From Semisulcospira habei (Eukaryota; Mollusca; Gastropoda; Semisulcospiridae), in NCBI GenBank assembly GCA_036245525.1, contig BTPG01000007.1:121744172-121808171 (forward strand): a stretch of 64,000 nt of DNA, written 5' to 3'. A program made the translations under genes and the position numbers. Shown here piece by piece: positions 62,930 to 64,000 of this stretch (position 1 is the first letter of the stretch; each line of letters begins with the position of its first letter). The notes beneath the pieces were generated by a model. That model was given only the letters and a program-made list of their open reading frames with translations. It searched no databases and was not told the origin of the DNA.

Positions 62930-63071
62930 AAAGCAATAAAAAGGGGCGGAAGGTTGTGTTCGGAACAGATCTGCCTCTGCTGCTGAACATCACAGAGAGA
63001 AACCCTGCTGATTTCCTGTTAGTCTGACCAGTGCAAACGTGGACCGGAGGACTTTCCACTCAACTCTGTCG
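62930..63071 (+). promoter_or_regulatory. Possible promoter and untranslated first exon, + strand
   Basis: CAATAAAAAGGGGCGG near 62935 resembles a TATA-like box. About 100 bp of unique sequence follows and stops at a consensus donor CTGTCG|GTAAGT at 63071/63072. No ATG-started frame of note is present, so the exon would be untranslated. The next exon would lie beyond the window. Confidence 0.3.
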
Positions 63072-63345
63072 GTAAGTACAGTATTTCTGCACGATCAAAA
63101 CTGGCAGGTTCAGGAACCCTGTATATATAGGTATATAGTACGCAACATAGATTATATGCAACATGGATTATAGAAGGAATAGTTGATGCCGACAGTGACC
63201 TAAATAGCCTGCTCTCAGCGGGGAGTGCCTGCATAACACAGCAGCAAGTGGCTGGCCAAACTAATGTGTAGGCCTGGAAATAGGGCTAACTACACTGCTG
63301 TGTCTATGATGCTAGTGACGTGTTCAGTTTTATATTACGATATGT

Positions 63346-63658
<313 letters not shown>

Positions 63659-64000
63659 ACCTTGTTCATACGTATGATAGGAAAAGTGAGCTTATGTACT
63701 GGGGCATTGGTTGTCCATCTGTTGTTTGTCCACTGTCGTCAGTTATAAACTTTTAAAAGTTTTTATTCCTACGTCACACGACCAATCCTTTTAACTCAAA
63801 CCGTACCATATGAAGAAAAAAAAAAAATCATCATCTAGCGTCTAATGGCGAACTTCTTGTAGCCTTTATTCTTGTAGCCCTTAGTGTTGTGCGGTTTTTG
63901 TATATGGTTATTTTACTATTTTGCCCTAATCAGTTCGTGTCAAGACTGGCATCGCATGATTTTCGGAATGATTAGAAAATAGTCAGAGCGCTCAGAATAG

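Overview
The window is nuclear DNA from an animal, most likely a mollusc and probably a gastropod. It has split genes with GT-AG introns, a tyrosine-recombinase (DIRS-type) retrotransposon, a tRNA-derived SINE, long (GT/CA)n, (TA)n and (AG)n tracts, and a secreted dermatopontin domain of the kind common in molluscs. There are no operons or bacterial signals. The species assignment is inference.

Layout. 1-10230: two head-to-tail, badly decayed DIRS-like elements; only the second keeps recognisable gag-like, reverse transcriptase/RNase H and tyrosine recombinase regions, all frameshifted. 12313-18778 (+): the last three coding exons of a gene for a PhnD-like (phosphonate-binding family) protein; the first intron visible uses a GC donor. 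18779-23139: gene-free DNA between two convergent genes. 23140-36871 (-): a complete six-exon gene for a 214-residue secreted BRICHOS-domain precursor ending in a furin-type site and a 54-residue, ten-cysteine peptide. A TATA box lies about 100 bp upstream of its ATG. 41339-47580 (-): the last exons of a gene that joins the C-terminal part of a MACPF domain to a complete dermatopontin domain; its 5' end is not resolved. 47581-64000: mostly repeats, including the 3' end of a non-LTR retrotransposon (50584-51600, -), a probable 3.1-kb solo LTR (54121-57265) carrying two abutting PIF/Harbinger-type elements, and a possible promoter and first exon on the + strand (62930-63071).

The most striking feature outside the genes is the density of palindromic foldback elements. 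About twenty share a hairpin core centred on TTGGCGCC...GGCGCCAA and most are bounded by TTAA. Several have matching substitutions in both arms. The same core sits inside different outer sequences. Every intron of the BRICHOS gene carries at least one foldback or TIR-bearing element.

Functionally, the two - strand genes both look like extracellular proteins (a pore-forming-fold protein with a matrix-binding tail, and a BRICHOS precursor releasing a Cys-rich peptide). A role in innate defence or egg/mucus fluids is plausible but is inference. The PhnD-like gene is unrelated to them.
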